Of a DNA stretch of 64,000 nt, positions 10,471 to 18,880 are shown one piece after another. This stretch comes from an uncultured Paracoccaceae bacterium (GTDB taxonomy: Bacteria > Pseudomonadota > Alphaproteobacteria > Rhodobacterales > Rhodobacteraceae), in the NCBI GenBank assembly GCA_947503925.1, contig CANNFQ010000003.1:286485-350484 (forward strand), read 5' to 3'. How positions within the stretch are numbered: position 1 is the stretch's first letter; each line of letters starts with the position of its first letter. The position numbers and the translations under genes were made by a program. Under the pieces are notes generated by a model, which was not told the DNA's origin, ran no database searches, and saw only the letters and a program-made list of their open reading frames with translations.

Positions 10471-11394
10471 ATGATGCAGCCGCTGCGGGGCATTTTGTTC
10501 AAAGTCATGTCGGTTTGCATGTTCATGGGGATGGCATCGCTGGTCAAAGCGGCTTCTGCCGAGGTGCCACCGGGGCAAGCGGTTTTCTTTCGTTCCTTCT
10601 TCGCCTTGCCGATCATTCTGGGTTGGCTCGCCCTGCGCGGCGAGTTGCGGGATGGCTGGAAGACGGCCAATCCCATGGGTCACATCTGGCGCGGCCTGAT
10701 TGGCACATCCGCCATGGGGTTGGGGTTTACCGGGCTGGGGCTGCTTCCCCTGCCCGAGGTCACGGCGATAGGTTATGCCGCCCCTTTGCTGGTTGTCATC
10801 TTTGCCGCAATGTTCCTGAACGAAGAGGTGCGGGCCTTTCGTCTAAGTGCCGTGGCCATGGGCATGATGGGGGTGCTGATCGTGCTTTCCCCCCGTCTGT
10901 CTGTAGGTGCATCACTGAATGTGTCGGAAACACTGGGCGCAGTGGTGGTGTTGATGGGCGCGGTGCTGGCTGCACTGGCGCAGGTCTTTGTGCGCAAGCT
11001 AGTCGCTACTGAAGACACGGCCGCGATCGTGTTCTGGTTCACGATCACATCATCAGTCCTTTCGCTGCTCACATTACCCTGGGGTTGGGCCACCCCTGGC
11101 TGGCCAGTCGCGCTGATGCTGATCTGCGCCGGGTTGCTGGGCGGTGTTGGTCAGATCCTTTTGACATCCAGTTATCGCTATGCCGACGCATCGCTGGTGG
11201 CCCCGTTTGACTACACATCAATGATCCTCGCACTGACCATCGGCTATCTGATCTTTGACGAGGTGCCGACCACCACCATGCTGATGGGGGCCGCAATCGT
11301 CATTGGGGCAGGCGTGCTGATTATCTGGCGTGAACGGCAACTGGGTCTGAAACGGGCACGGCAGCGCAAGGCGACGGGCAATGTTGGCGGCTAA
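10471..11394 (+). CDS. EamA-family (DMT) transporter
   Basis: An inner-membrane protein of about 307 residues with ten predicted hydrophobic segments arranged as two EamA repeats. Examples are LRGILFKVMSVCMFMGMASL, AIGYAAPLLVVIFAAMFLNE and, in the second half, LMLICAGLLGGVGQILLTSS and VAPFDYTSMILALTIGYLIF. Family members export amino acids, metabolites or drugs; the cargo is unknown. The start ATG 10471 is chosen over the upstream GTG because AAGGA lies six bases before it. The C-terminus is basic. Confidence 0.9.
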   Translation: MMQPLRGILFKVMSVCMFMGMASLVKAASAEVPPGQAVFFRSFFALPIILGWLALRGELRDGWKTANPMGHIWRGLIGTSAMGLGFTGLGLLPLPEVTAIGYAAPLLVVIFAAMFLNEEVRAFRLSAVAMGMMGVLIVLSPRLSVGASLNVSETLGAVVVLMGAVLAALAQVFVRKLVATEDTAAIVFWFTITSSVLSLLTLPWGWATPGWPVALMLICAGLLGGVGQILLTSSYRYADASLVAPFDYTSMILALTIGYLIFDEVPTTTMLMGAAIVIGAGVLIIWRERQLGLKRARQRKATGNVGG

Positions 11395-11462
11395 TCGCAG
11401 GAACGGTTTTGGCGAATCCCCTTGGCCTGTGATAGGCTAGCCCTGTCACAACGGAGGATGAG

Positions 11463-11648
11463 ATGAGCAAACATGTTCTCGACAGACCGAAGGTTGTAAG
11501 TAATCAGATGTTGCGGCGCGCCATGGCGATCAAGCGCAGAGCCCTGCCACAGTCAGGCAGCCTGAGCCTGCAACGGCGGCATCGCCAAGCCACCGCCCAA
11601 CGGCGCTTGCAGCATTTTTTGCGTATTGAGCGTGATGTGAATAGCTAA
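11463..11648 (+). CDS. Small basic protein of unknown function
   Basis: A 61-residue reading frame, very rich in Arg and Lys (RRAMAIKRRALPQSG, LQRRHRQATAQRRLQ). I do not recognise it. It is probably real because a strong GGAGG ribosome site lies six bases before the ATG and a perfect intrinsic terminator follows 22 bases after the stop, so the transcript is bounded. It could bind nucleic acid from its charge alone, but there is no motif to support that. Confidence 0.55.
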   Translation: MSKHVLDRPKVVSNQMLRRAMAIKRRALPQSGSLSLQRRHRQATAQRRLQHFLRIERDVNS

Positions 11649-11670
11649 ACGCGATAGTATGATATCAAGA

Positions 11671-11701
11671 AAAAAGGGCGCCAGATCACGCGCCCTTTTT
11701 T
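11671..11701 (+). terminator. Intrinsic terminator after the small basic gene
   Basis: An A-tract plus GGGCGC arm (11671-11681) pairs with GCGCCC plus a T-tract (11690-11700), with an 8-base loop. The stem is perfect over 11 bp. Confidence 0.92.
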
Positions 11702-11887
11702 GCCCTTGCTGGCACCGCACAGCGGCGAAATACAAAAGTTTTCCTTTGAAATCAAACCGGAACCCAGATTCCGATAAATCCGTGCCAATCAGCACAGAGC
11801 GGTTACCGATGGCGGGTTAACGTAGGGTCAGTTGTTACCGAGTGCTTCGTTTTTTCTACCACTCAGATTTTTTTCAGGAGAAGTCCA

Positions 11888-12439
11888 ATGAATGCAATTA
11901 CTGCGATCACCCCTCATGCCCAGTTGGCTATTGCGTCAAGTGAAAGCGCCAACACTTACAAGGTTACGCAAAAGCGGGGCACCGTTTCCGGTGTCGGCGC
12001 AAGCGTGTCAGGCGCCGGGGCTTGGGTCAAACTCAAAGGCGGAATGGATTTTGAGATCTATTCGCTCAATTCATCCAAAACATATAATGAGATGCGTTCC
12101 AAATACAGCATTGGTGGCGGCGTCAGCGGCTTTTTTGGCTGGCTGGTCGGCAATGCCCACGCTGACAAGTACAAGGAAGAGATCCAAAAGACTTTCAAAG
12201 AGGTAACAAGCACCCAGAAAGTCAGTGGCCATGTCGATATCGAGATGATGGTCAGCGGCATCTATCCCAACGTGCAGGTTGATGCGTCAGCCTATATTCT
12301 TGTGCTGCAGGTCGAAGACAGCCAGGGCAACACATTCAACATTGCCGCAAGTGGCGACCCTGCCGCCGATACCGGTGCGCAAGATGGCAGCGGCAATTCA
12401 CTGCCCACCGAAGGCAACAACAGCACCATTACGCTGTAA
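11888..12439 (+). CDS. Unrecognised 183-residue protein
   Basis: I do not recognise this protein. It has no signal peptide. It contains a Gly-rich segment (SGVGASVSGAGAW), then a short hydrophobic Gly-rich stretch GGGVSGFFGWLVGNAHA followed by the charged helix DKYKEEIQKTFKEVTS. A probable beta-rich domain (VSGHVDIEMMVSGIYPNV, SAYILVLQVED) comes next, and the tail is polar Asp/Gly/Asn/Ser-rich. The start is backed by CAGGAG seven bases upstream. The gene lies in a pair with 12507-13208, 67 bases downstream on the same strand, with a terminator before it. Confidence 0.7.
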   Translation: MNAITAITPHAQLAIASSESANTYKVTQKRGTVSGVGASVSGAGAWVKLKGGMDFEIYSLNSSKTYNEMRSKYSIGGGVSGFFGWLVGNAHADKYKEEIQKTFKEVTSTQKVSGHVDIEMMVSGIYPNVQVDASAYILVLQVEDSQGNTFNIAASGDPAADTGAQDGSGNSLPTEGNNSTITL

Positions 12440-12506
12440 GGCGCCAATGACGTCAGGCATGTTTTTTCCCGTGCATGTCTGGCGTCCATTTTTACAGGTT
12501 GTCATT

Positions 12507-13208
12507 ATGGGCCTTTCATCACTCAACCTGATTTCGTTACCCACCGGACTGATTGATCGCAACGCGCAGATTGCGCTGGCCGAGAACACGCAACAGTTGG
12601 GCCGATCCAGACGGCAGGCTGCCGGTGTCATCCATAATGGTCATTGCAGCGTTACCGCCACGATCGCCCCCGGCAGTGGCGGCAAGATCGCTTTGAGCTT
12701 TGAGATGGAAGTGCCGAGCGTCACTGCCCCATCCTTTGCAAGATTGCGCGATACGCTGAGCCCGATCCTTGCCCCGAAACCGTCAGAGCAAAGCGTCGCG
12801 ACGCGCGCAGGTATCCCACCCGCGCCCCCGGCGCCTGCGGCCAGCCGCATGGCGGCATATGCCGCGACCCTGTTTGCGGATCTGTTCTTTGACGGTCATG
12901 TCGACCTTGAGGTTGACCATCCCTTTGATGCGATGAACGGCCAAAACGTTCCCCGGACCCAAGCCGTATATGCTGTGCGCGGGACCAACCTAGGGGTGCT
13001 GCGCCTATCCGGCACGATCGAGGTCAGCGCCGATTTCGACGGTGCCGAAACCCAAGTCTATGTCCCGGTGACAGCCATAGCCTATGATGACGGAGTCACA
13101 ATTCCCTTCGCCGGCTATGCCGAAACTGCATTGATCGATGCCAAGGCCCAGCGTCTGTCGGTTGCGATGCCGCAGATGTTCTGGGAGCTGTTGCCCGACG
13201 ATGGGTGA
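12507..13208 (+). CDS. Unrecognised 233-residue protein, partner of the preceding gene
   Basis: I do not recognise this protein. It begins GLSSLNLISLPTGLIDRNAQ and has a beta-rich N-terminal part (HCSVTATIAPGSGGKIALSF), a Pro/Ala linker (AGIPPAPPAPAASR) and a C-terminal beta-rich domain (HVDLEVDHPF, LRLSGTIEVSADFDG). The frame is open back to 12279, but that part overlaps the upstream gene in another frame. ATG 12507, with AGG eight bases before it, is the likely start; ATG 12447 is possible. Spacing suggests co-transcription with the gene at 11888. Confidence 0.6.
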   Translation: MGLSSLNLISLPTGLIDRNAQIALAENTQQLGRSRRQAAGVIHNGHCSVTATIAPGSGGKIALSFEMEVPSVTAPSFARLRDTLSPILAPKPSEQSVATRAGIPPAPPAPAASRMAAYAATLFADLFFDGHVDLEVDHPFDAMNGQNVPRTQAVYAVRGTNLGVLRLSGTIEVSADFDGAETQVYVPVTAIAYDDGVTIPFAGYAETALIDAKAQRLSVAMPQMFWELLPDDG

Positions 13209-13263
13209 TCGTCGGACAATCAGGGTGCAGGTAGATCCGAAATTCGCAGGCTGATGATGTTCG

Positions 13264-14133
13264 TCAGCTTCGCACCAGCTTCTCATACTCTTCGGAGATA
13301 TCCCGCGTCATCGCGCCGACCTCAAAATTGTAGTCGCCAATCTGTCCCACCGGTGTGACTTCTGCCGCTGTGCCGGTCAGCCAGCATTGCTCAAAACCCT
13401 CCAGCTCTTCGGGCATGATGACCCGTTCGTGGACCTTGACCTGATGCTTTTGCAGCATGCCGATAACCGTCTGCCGGGTCAGACCATTCAGGAAGGCATC
13501 TGCCTTGGGTGTATGCACCTCTCCATCTTTGACGAAGAACATGTTCGCGCCGGTCGCTTCGGCCACGTAACCGCGATAGTCGAACATCATCGCGTCGGAA
13601 CAACCTTTCGCCTCGGCCGCGTGTTTCGACATGGTCGCGATCATGTAAAGGCCGGCGGCCTTGGCCTGTGACGGGGCGGTTTCAGGGCTGGGCCGTTTCC
13701 ATTTGGCGATGTCGAGTTTTGCGCCCTTCATCTTGGCATCGCCATAGTAGTTGCCCCATTCCCAGACAGCGACAGCCATATGGACAGGGTTACGGGCAGA
13801 GGCGACACCCATATCCTCACCTGCGCCGCGCCATGCAACGGCGCGGACATAGGCGTCGGTCAATCCGTTCGCTTCCAGCGCCGCCTGTTTGGCCGCTTCG
13901 ATTTCGTCCACTGTGTATGGGATATCGAAATCGATCAGCTTGCCGGATGTGATCAGCCGTTCGGAATGCTCGCGCGACAGGAAGATCTTGCCATCATAGC
14001 ACCGTTCGCCCTCAAACACTGAAGAAGCATAGTGCATCGCATGGGTCAGGATGTGGACATTGGCGCTGCGCCAATCGACCAACTGGCCGTCCATCCATAT
14101 TTTCCCATCTCTGTCATCATATGCAGTAGCCAT
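13264..14133 (-). CDS. ilvE: Branched-chain amino acid aminotransferase
   Basis: A fold-type IV PLP enzyme that interconverts Leu, Ile and Val with their keto acids. Visible family motifs are the Arg-rich entry region (HAMHYASSVFEGERCY), VRAVAWRG, the lysine-bearing stretch QAKAAGLYMIATMSKHAAEAKG, YVAEATGANMFFVKDG, and the phosphate-binding LNGLTRQTVIGM and TGTAAEVTPV. The length of about 289 is normal. Two in-frame ATGs exist; 14133 is preferred because GGAGG lies five bases before it. It is divergent from the MarR-type gene. Confidence 0.95.
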   Translation of the reverse strand: MATAYDDRDGKIWMDGQLVDWRSANVHILTHAMHYASSVFEGERCYDGKIFLSREHSERLITSGKLIDFDIPYTVDEIEAAKQAALEANGLTDAYVRAVAWRGAGEDMGVASARNPVHMAVAVWEWGNYYGDAKMKGAKLDIAKWKRPSPETAPSQAKAAGLYMIATMSKHAAEAKGCSDAMMFDYRGYVAEATGANMFFVKDGEVHTPKADAFLNGLTRQTVIGMLQKHQVKVHERVIMPEELEGFEQCWLTGTAAEVTPVGQIGDYNFEVGAMTRDISEEYEKLVRS

Positions 14134-14279
14134 CTCAGCCTCCATCGAATTTGCATTTGTTACGCATATAGGTCCGTTTCGGACATAAAATTGCGCAATT
14201 TCTGCATTTCGCTAACAGTTGATTCTTGGAATGTCAACAAAGCTGACGTATTGTGATCTGAAAGCAAGGAGAGAGGTCG

Positions 14280-14786
14280 ATGCCGGAAGGATCGTCGCCA
14301 CCAATGGGGCAAAGCCTGCTGTTTCTGACAGATGAGCAGCTGCGCAAAGGCATCGAGGCGATGTTTTTCGCCTATCGTGGCTTCACGGCGGATCCTGATC
14401 GTATCCTTGCCCAGAAATCCTATGGCCGCGCCCATCACCGGGCGATCCATTTCATCCATCGCAGCCCGGGTACAACCGTCAACAACCTGCTATCGATACT
14501 TGGTGTGACAAAACAATCGCTTAATCGTGTGTTGCGCACCTTGATCGAAGACGGTTTGGTAGCAAGCACTGTTGGCACAAGGGACAAACGCGAACGCCAT
14601 CTGCACTTGACCACAGAAGGTGCGGCGTTGGAACGTGAACTATCGGATGCCCAGCGCGACCGGATGCGGGCGGCCTATCGGGCCGCTGGGCCAGCCGCCG
14701 TTGCCGGGTTTCGCCAGGTGCTTGAGGCGATGATGGATGACGAAACCCGCCATCACTATGAGGCGATGAAGGAAAAAACTGAATGA
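14280..14786 (+). CDS. petP: MarR-family transcriptional regulator (PetP-like)
   Basis: A 168-residue winged-helix regulator. The DNA-binding core is SPGTTVNNLLSILGVTKQSLNRVLRTLIEDGLV, with the wing RDKRERHLHLT, flanked by helices for dimerisation. It overlaps the downstream response regulator by 4 bases (ATGA). A MarR-type gene coupled to an OmpR-type regulator matches the PetP-PetR pair known from Rhodobacter capsulatus, where it is needed for cytochrome bc1 gene expression. The symbol rests on that arrangement. A strong AAGGAGAG site precedes the ATG. Confidence 0.8.
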   Translation: MPEGSSPPMGQSLLFLTDEQLRKGIEAMFFAYRGFTADPDRILAQKSYGRAHHRAIHFIHRSPGTTVNNLLSILGVTKQSLNRVLRTLIEDGLVASTVGTRDKRERHLHLTTEGAALERELSDAQRDRMRAAYRAAGPAAVAGFRQVLEAMMDDETRHHYEAMKEKTE

Positions 14787-15484
14787 GCGTTGATGATGCC
14801 CACCTGTTGATTGTTGATGATGATGAACGCATCCGTGGCCTGTTGCAGAAATTTCTGATGCGCAGCGGTTTTCTGGTCAGCACCGCCCGCGATGCTGCGC
14901 ATGCCCGGCGTGTTTTGTCGGGGCTGGAGTTCGATTTGATTGTGCTGGATGTGATGATGCCGGGTGAGGACGGCATGGCCCTCTGCCGTGATCTGCGCAA
15001 GACCATAACCACCCCGATCATGCTGCTGACCGCCAAAGGCGAAACCGATGATCGGATCACCGGGCTTGAGGCGGGGGCGGATGATTACCTCGCCAAGCCT
15101 TTTGAGCCCAAGGAACTGCTTCTGCGTATCAATGCCATCCTGCGCCGCGTCCCATCAGCCGAACCCGCCGTTGTGCTGCCCAAAGTCCTGAACATGGGCC
15201 CGGTCCGCTATGACATTGAACGAGGTGAAATGTGGGAGGGCGAAAAGCTCGTCCGCCTGACGGCGACGGAAAGCCAGCTGATGCGCATCTTTTCCGGCTG
15301 TCCGGGGGAGGCCGTGACCCGTGCCCGTCTGGTCGAAGAGCTCAGCCGATCCGGCGGCCAGACCCAGGAACGGGCGGTGGATGTGCAAATCACCCGGCTG
15401 CGGCGCAAGATCGAGGTTGACCCCAAACAACCCCGTTACCTGCAGACGGTGCGGGGTGCGGGGTATATGCTGGCACCGGAGTGA
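14783..15484 (+). CDS. petR: OmpR-family response regulator (PetR-like)
   Basis: A 233-residue two-domain regulator. The receiver has the acidic pocket (LLIVDDDERI), the phospho-acceptor Asp in IVLDVMMPGEDG, the conserved Thr/Ala in MLLTAKGETDD, and Lys in YLAKPFEPKELL. The C-terminal winged helix ends TRLRRKIEVDPKQPRYLQTVRG. No histidine kinase gene is adjacent. Coupled to the MarR gene by an ATGA overlap, it is probably the PetR orthologue; the target genes are not in this window. Confidence 0.88.
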   Translation: MSVDDAHLLIVDDDERIRGLLQKFLMRSGFLVSTARDAAHARRVLSGLEFDLIVLDVMMPGEDGMALCRDLRKTITTPIMLLTAKGETDDRITGLEAGADDYLAKPFEPKELLLRINAILRRVPSAEPAVVLPKVLNMGPVRYDIERGEMWEGEKLVRLTATESQLMRIFSGCPGEAVTRARLVEELSRSGGQTQERAVDVQITRLRRKIEVDPKQPRYLQTVRGAGYMLAPE

Positions 15485-15622
15485 TAGCTCCGATGCCGTA
15501 GATCGTGGCCCAATTGCAACGGCTGCATTGAACCTGTTTCAAACCCAAAAGCTGCCAAATTTCTGACTTGTTTCGTTAATAGCAACAATCGCGAAGGTTC
15601 ATGATTGACCGGAGTGATTGCG

Positions 15623-16495
15623 TTGAAACGATTTGCCTGCCTTCCATCCTTCATCGGTGCCTTAGCGCTTTTGGCCGGGTTTGTGGGTCCGCAAGGCGCC
15701 GCGGCCGAAGAAAAACCGATCTTTGACCAAGTGGTCGAGATCGTTGGGTCAGAACGCGGCACGGTTCGCAAATGGATTTACGCCCCAAAAGTGACCGTGA
15801 TCCATGAGGGCGACCCGCAGCGCGATCAGATCAACAGTATCGTCGAGATGGTCAATGCCCAGATCCCTGATTTTCCCGGTGTCGGTGCCATCGAGTTTTT
15901 CGACCTGTCCCAATTTGATCGCCGCCTTGCCGGTAACACCCATTTCCGCATGCCCCGTGTCGATTTTGACGGGGTCGAGGGCAATATCGTCCGCGCCTTG
16001 TTCAAGGGCGAAGAAGAGGCGCAGAATATCGTTCTGACCGGCAGTATCTTTATCTTTCTGACGGGGTTGGAAACCGGCATCACTCTGGGCGCGCTAACAC
16101 AAAGCACCCAATCGCTAAGCCGTCAATTCGCGGAAGGCGCGCAGACAAAATGCTATTTCCATCTGATGTCCAAGGATGATGAGTTGCGGGCAGGTTTCAT
16201 CTTTATCAATAACGAGGACGCCCATACCCCTATCGCTGAATGCCTGTACGAGGAATTCATGCAAACGCTGGGTCTGTTAAACGACTCGCGTGGGTCATCT
16301 GTCTTTACTTTCGACAATTCCGGCGACGTGCGTGCCGACCGCACACCGGATTTCCGACTTTTGCAGGCGCTATATGATCGTCAGGTTGCGGCCGGTGATG
16401 CGGCAGAAAAAGTGGCTCAGCTTTATCTTGGGTTGGATACGGCTTATCAGCTCACGTCGGCGCCGTCAGAAACTGCGGTGGCACAAGATCAGTGA
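15623..16495 (+). CDS. Exported DUF2927-like protein
   Basis: A secreted or periplasmic protein of about 290 residues of unknown function. Signal peptide: KRFACLPSFIGALALLAGFV, then GAAA. The C-terminal half shows the pattern AECLYEEFMQTLGLLNDS followed by FTFD and FRLLQALYDRQVAAGD, typical of the DUF2927 family of Rhodobacterales. The start chosen is a TTG at 15623 with CGGAG eight bases upstream; TTG 15605 or GTG 15614 are alternatives. Its 3' end overlaps kptA on the other strand by 44 bases. Confidence 0.75.
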   Translation: MKRFACLPSFIGALALLAGFVGPQGAAAEEKPIFDQVVEIVGSERGTVRKWIYAPKVTVIHEGDPQRDQINSIVEMVNAQIPDFPGVGAIEFFDLSQFDRRLAGNTHFRMPRVDFDGVEGNIVRALFKGEEEAQNIVLTGSIFIFLTGLETGITLGALTQSTQSLSRQFAEGAQTKCYFHLMSKDDELRAGFIFINNEDAHTPIAECLYEEFMQTLGLLNDSRGSSVFTFDNSGDVRADRTPDFRLLQALYDRQVAAGDAAEKVAQLYLGLDTAYQLTSAPSETAVAQDQ

Positions 16496-16985
16496 GCCAG
16501 ACGCCATTATCGGCCTGAAAGAACTGGTGGCCCAATTGATGCATGTCAAACGCATCGACAGTCAGAACGACAGGTTTGCCATGCCGCATCCCAACATTAG
16601 TTGCAGTATCCGCATCCAGTGACAGATGCACCTGCTGCCTGCGCCCGGGTTTCAGCCCCTCTGCCATGATCACCGCAACAGATTTCGCGGCCGTTCCGTG
16701 AAACAGCGTCGCGGGTGGCTCCGCTGGGATCAACCCCAATTCCACTGCGACAGAGTGGCCCTGCGCCGCCCGTATCCGGGTACCATCATTCGAGAGAGTG
16801 AACCGTTTCTTATCAGAGGTCGCGACAATCTGTTCGAGCGTCGCCCGGTCGATTTTCTGGCCCGCCTTAGCGCAGCCTGCTAACAGATCGTCGATGGGAA
16901 CCCATCCCTGCGGGTCCAGTGTCACCCCGGCCTTTTCGGGTGCGTGGCGCAGCACAAGGCTGAGAAATTTGCTTTGTTGTTTCAT
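16452..16985 (-). CDS. kptA: RNA 2'-phosphotransferase (KptA/Tpt1)
   Basis: A 177-residue Tpt1/KptA enzyme. The family moves an internal RNA 2'-phosphate to NAD+, producing ADP-ribose 1'',2''-cyclic phosphate. The N-terminal winged-helix-like lobe (SKFLSLVLRHAPEKAGVTLD, with RH) and the NAD-binding lobe (LFHGTAAKSV, GLKPGRRQQVHLSLD, TNVGMRHGKPVVLTVDA) contain the family's Arg-His and His-Gly-Thr motifs. It is the last gene of the minus-strand RNA-repair operon, 15 bases after rtcB. RtcB itself leaves no 2'-phosphate, so KptA suggests a second kind of damaged or ligated end is handled here. Confidence 0.93.
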   Translation of the reverse strand: MKQQSKFLSLVLRHAPEKAGVTLDPQGWVPIDDLLAGCAKAGQKIDRATLEQIVATSDKKRFTLSNDGTRIRAAQGHSVAVELGLIPAEPPATLFHGTAAKSVAVIMAEGLKPGRRQQVHLSLDADTATNVGMRHGKPVVLTVDAFDMHQLGHQFFQADNGVWLTDLVPPQFLTAPT

Positions 16986-17000
16986 ATGTTTGGGGGCGAC

Positions 17001-18413
17001 CTAACGCCGCCCCTTCCTTTTCTTCTTGTTCATCCAGAATGGCGGCACATCACCCGCCATCATGCAGCCGTATGGATCAATATAGTCCTCGATCTCGGCC
17101 AACCCGAACTGGTCGATCTGACGCACCACATTGGCCGCGTTCTTGTAAGACGACGGCAATTCCGACGCGTCGATCCCGCCCGCAGGGAACCGGATATCAA
17201 GGCCCTTTGTCTCGGCCTCAAGCGCCTGCTGCGCCGTCATCTCGCCCATTCTGCGCTTGTGTTCGGAGCGCGAAAAGTTGCGCCCCGCCCCGTGCGGCGA
17301 AAAGCCCAGCGCATGATCCGCATCCTTGCCACGCACAACCAAAACAGGTTCTGACATGTTCAGCGGGATCAGGGTCAGGCCTGTCGCATCCTGCGCATAA
17401 TCGCCCCAGGCCGGGGTTGCCCCCTTGCCGTGGTAATACAGATCGCCGCGCCGGAAGACGAAGTTATGTTCGTTCCAGAACCGGTCACCGGGCTGCGCGC
17501 CGGACCCTTCCACAGTCGCCTGATGGATCGCGTTATGGTTCGCCTTGGTCCACTTGCGGATCAGTTGCAGGGCGGCCCAATAGTCCCGGCCGTCCTGCGT
17601 ATCCGCCGGGATCCAGGCGTTCTGCTTGAGCGTATCGGGTGACAGTTTCTTGCGGTATTTTTCGGCCACCTCCATCCCCAATTTGTAAAGCACCGCCCCC
17701 GGCCCGCGAGAGCCGTGGTGCGTCACAATTGCCGTGCGCCCGGTGTTGCGGGACTTGCCCACAAACAGGAAATGGTTGCCATCGCCCTGGGTGCCCAGAT
17801 GTTCGACCGCCATGCGCAAGATATTGGGATTGTTCAGGAAAGGGTTTTCCCTGAATTCATCCATCAGCTTTTGCGCCATGGTAAAGCGTTTGCCATTTGG
17901 GCGACCGCCGGGGCCAAAATGCGTGACCTTTTCTGCCGCATCCAACACCGCCTTGGGGTCAATCTCGCCCAGATCGGTCATCATGACTGAACAACAGATA
18001 TCGGCCGAGTGCATGCCCGGATGAATCGCGTTTTTCGCCGCAACAACGCCGCCCACCGGGATCGTCCCGACAGGCCCCGCAGGGCAGGCATCCGGCATCA
18101 CCGCAGCGGCCTGAACCGTTGGCGTGCGTATGACAGCGATCATCGTTTCGCGCACCTGCGCGAGGTTCTGAACCTCATCAGGGTCATCGGAAGCTTCGAT
18201 ATTGAAATGAAACGGCACATCGCCCGCCTTCTGCAAAGGCAGGGTGGGCGGTGGTGGCGGCGGCTTCATCCTGTCCAGTTTTGCCTTGATCTGGTCAAGC
18301 TCATAACCTGCCGCAGCAGCCGCCTGCGCAATCTCCAATGCGCGCCCGAACTCCTTGCCGGGGATGTGGCCCCATTCCTTGAGGGTCTCGCCTGTGATGT
18401 CTACTTTTGTCAT
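17001..18413 (-). CDS. rtcB: RtcB-type RNA ligase
   Basis: A GTP- and Mn-dependent ligase that joins RNA 3'-phosphate or 2',3'-cyclic phosphate ends to 5'-OH ends, about 470 residues. Visible active-site signatures are the metal cysteine and histidine region (AIHPGMHSADICCSVM), GDGNHFLFVG, HHGSRGPG, NHNAI, the PHGAGRNFSRSEH guanylylated-His motif, and a C-terminal SSYKNAANVV. A Pro-rich linker (MKPPPPPPTLP) occurs near residue 50. The start 18413 forms an ATGA overlap with the stop of the upstream Cys-rich gene; an upstream in-frame ATG at 18446 is less likely. The C-terminus is unusually basic. Confidence 0.96.
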   Translation of the reverse strand: MTKVDITGETLKEWGHIPGKEFGRALEIAQAAAAAGYELDQIKAKLDRMKPPPPPPTLPLQKAGDVPFHFNIEASDDPDEVQNLAQVRETMIAVIRTPTVQAAAVMPDACPAGPVGTIPVGGVVAAKNAIHPGMHSADICCSVMMTDLGEIDPKAVLDAAEKVTHFGPGGRPNGKRFTMAQKLMDEFRENPFLNNPNILRMAVEHLGTQGDGNHFLFVGKSRNTGRTAIVTHHGSRGPGAVLYKLGMEVAEKYRKKLSPDTLKQNAWIPADTQDGRDYWAALQLIRKWTKANHNAIHQATVEGSGAQPGDRFWNEHNFVFRRGDLYYHGKGATPAWGDYAQDATGLTLIPLNMSEPVLVVRGKDADHALGFSPHGAGRNFSRSEHKRRMGEMTAQQALEAETKGLDIRFPAGGIDASELPSSYKNAANVVRQIDQFGLAEIEDYIDPYGCMMAGDVPPFWMNKKKRKGRR

Positions 18414-18850
18414 TTGGTGTTTTCGCTTCTTCTTACGCCAATCCATCTTGTCGTTTTCGGATCGGGTTGGAACGTGTGGTACTCATAGCAGTCCGAGAAC
18501 TGCGTGCCGACATGGGCGCCGCATGCGCAAATCCGATTGGGCCCATCAATGCCGGAGATATCGCAGCATCCCGCCAACCGTTTTGTGATTGGCGTCAAAC
18601 CAACAGCTTCCGCCAGATCGTCGAGGTGAACCCATGCCATATTTGCCGGAATGGTCGCACGGTGCATTTTTCCCTGCTTCACAATCGCATCCTTGTCGAG
18701 CAGCAGAACATGCCCGCGCGGCGTGACGGCTTCACCTTCAGCGAAGGTACACAAATTCTCCATAGCGTCCGAACTTGTAATCGGCGTCAGTGCTTTGGTC
18801 AGATCAGCGTCACAAGCGCTGCACTTCAGTAAGATGACCTCATTATTCAT
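18410..18850 (-). CDS. Cys-rich unknown protein of the RNA-repair operon
   Basis: I do not recognise this 146-residue protein. It has an N-terminal CxxC (LKCSACDADL), a central mixed domain (MHRATIPANMAWVHLDDLAEAVGL) and a second Cys cluster near residues 93-119 (GCCDISG, RICACGAHVG, SDCYEYH), so a zinc-binding fold is plausible. It begins 30 bases after the last Y-RNA-like module and overlaps rtcB by 4 bases. It is therefore translated in step with the ligase and probably works with it. GAGAG precedes the ATG; a second ATG lies two codons in. Confidence 0.75.
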   Translation of the reverse strand: MNNEVILLKCSACDADLTKALTPITSSDAMENLCTFAEGEAVTPRGHVLLLDKDAIVKQGKMHRATIPANMAWVHLDDLAEAVGLTPITKRLAGCCDISGIDGPNRICACGAHVGTQFSDCYEYHTFQPDPKTTRWIGVRRSENTK

Positions 18851-18880
18851 ATCCGTTCACTCTCAATTCAAACCAAGACC

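Noticed and set aside
12279..12506. Longer start for the 12507 gene
   Set aside because: The extension overlaps the preceding gene in another frame and looks like a frame shadow.
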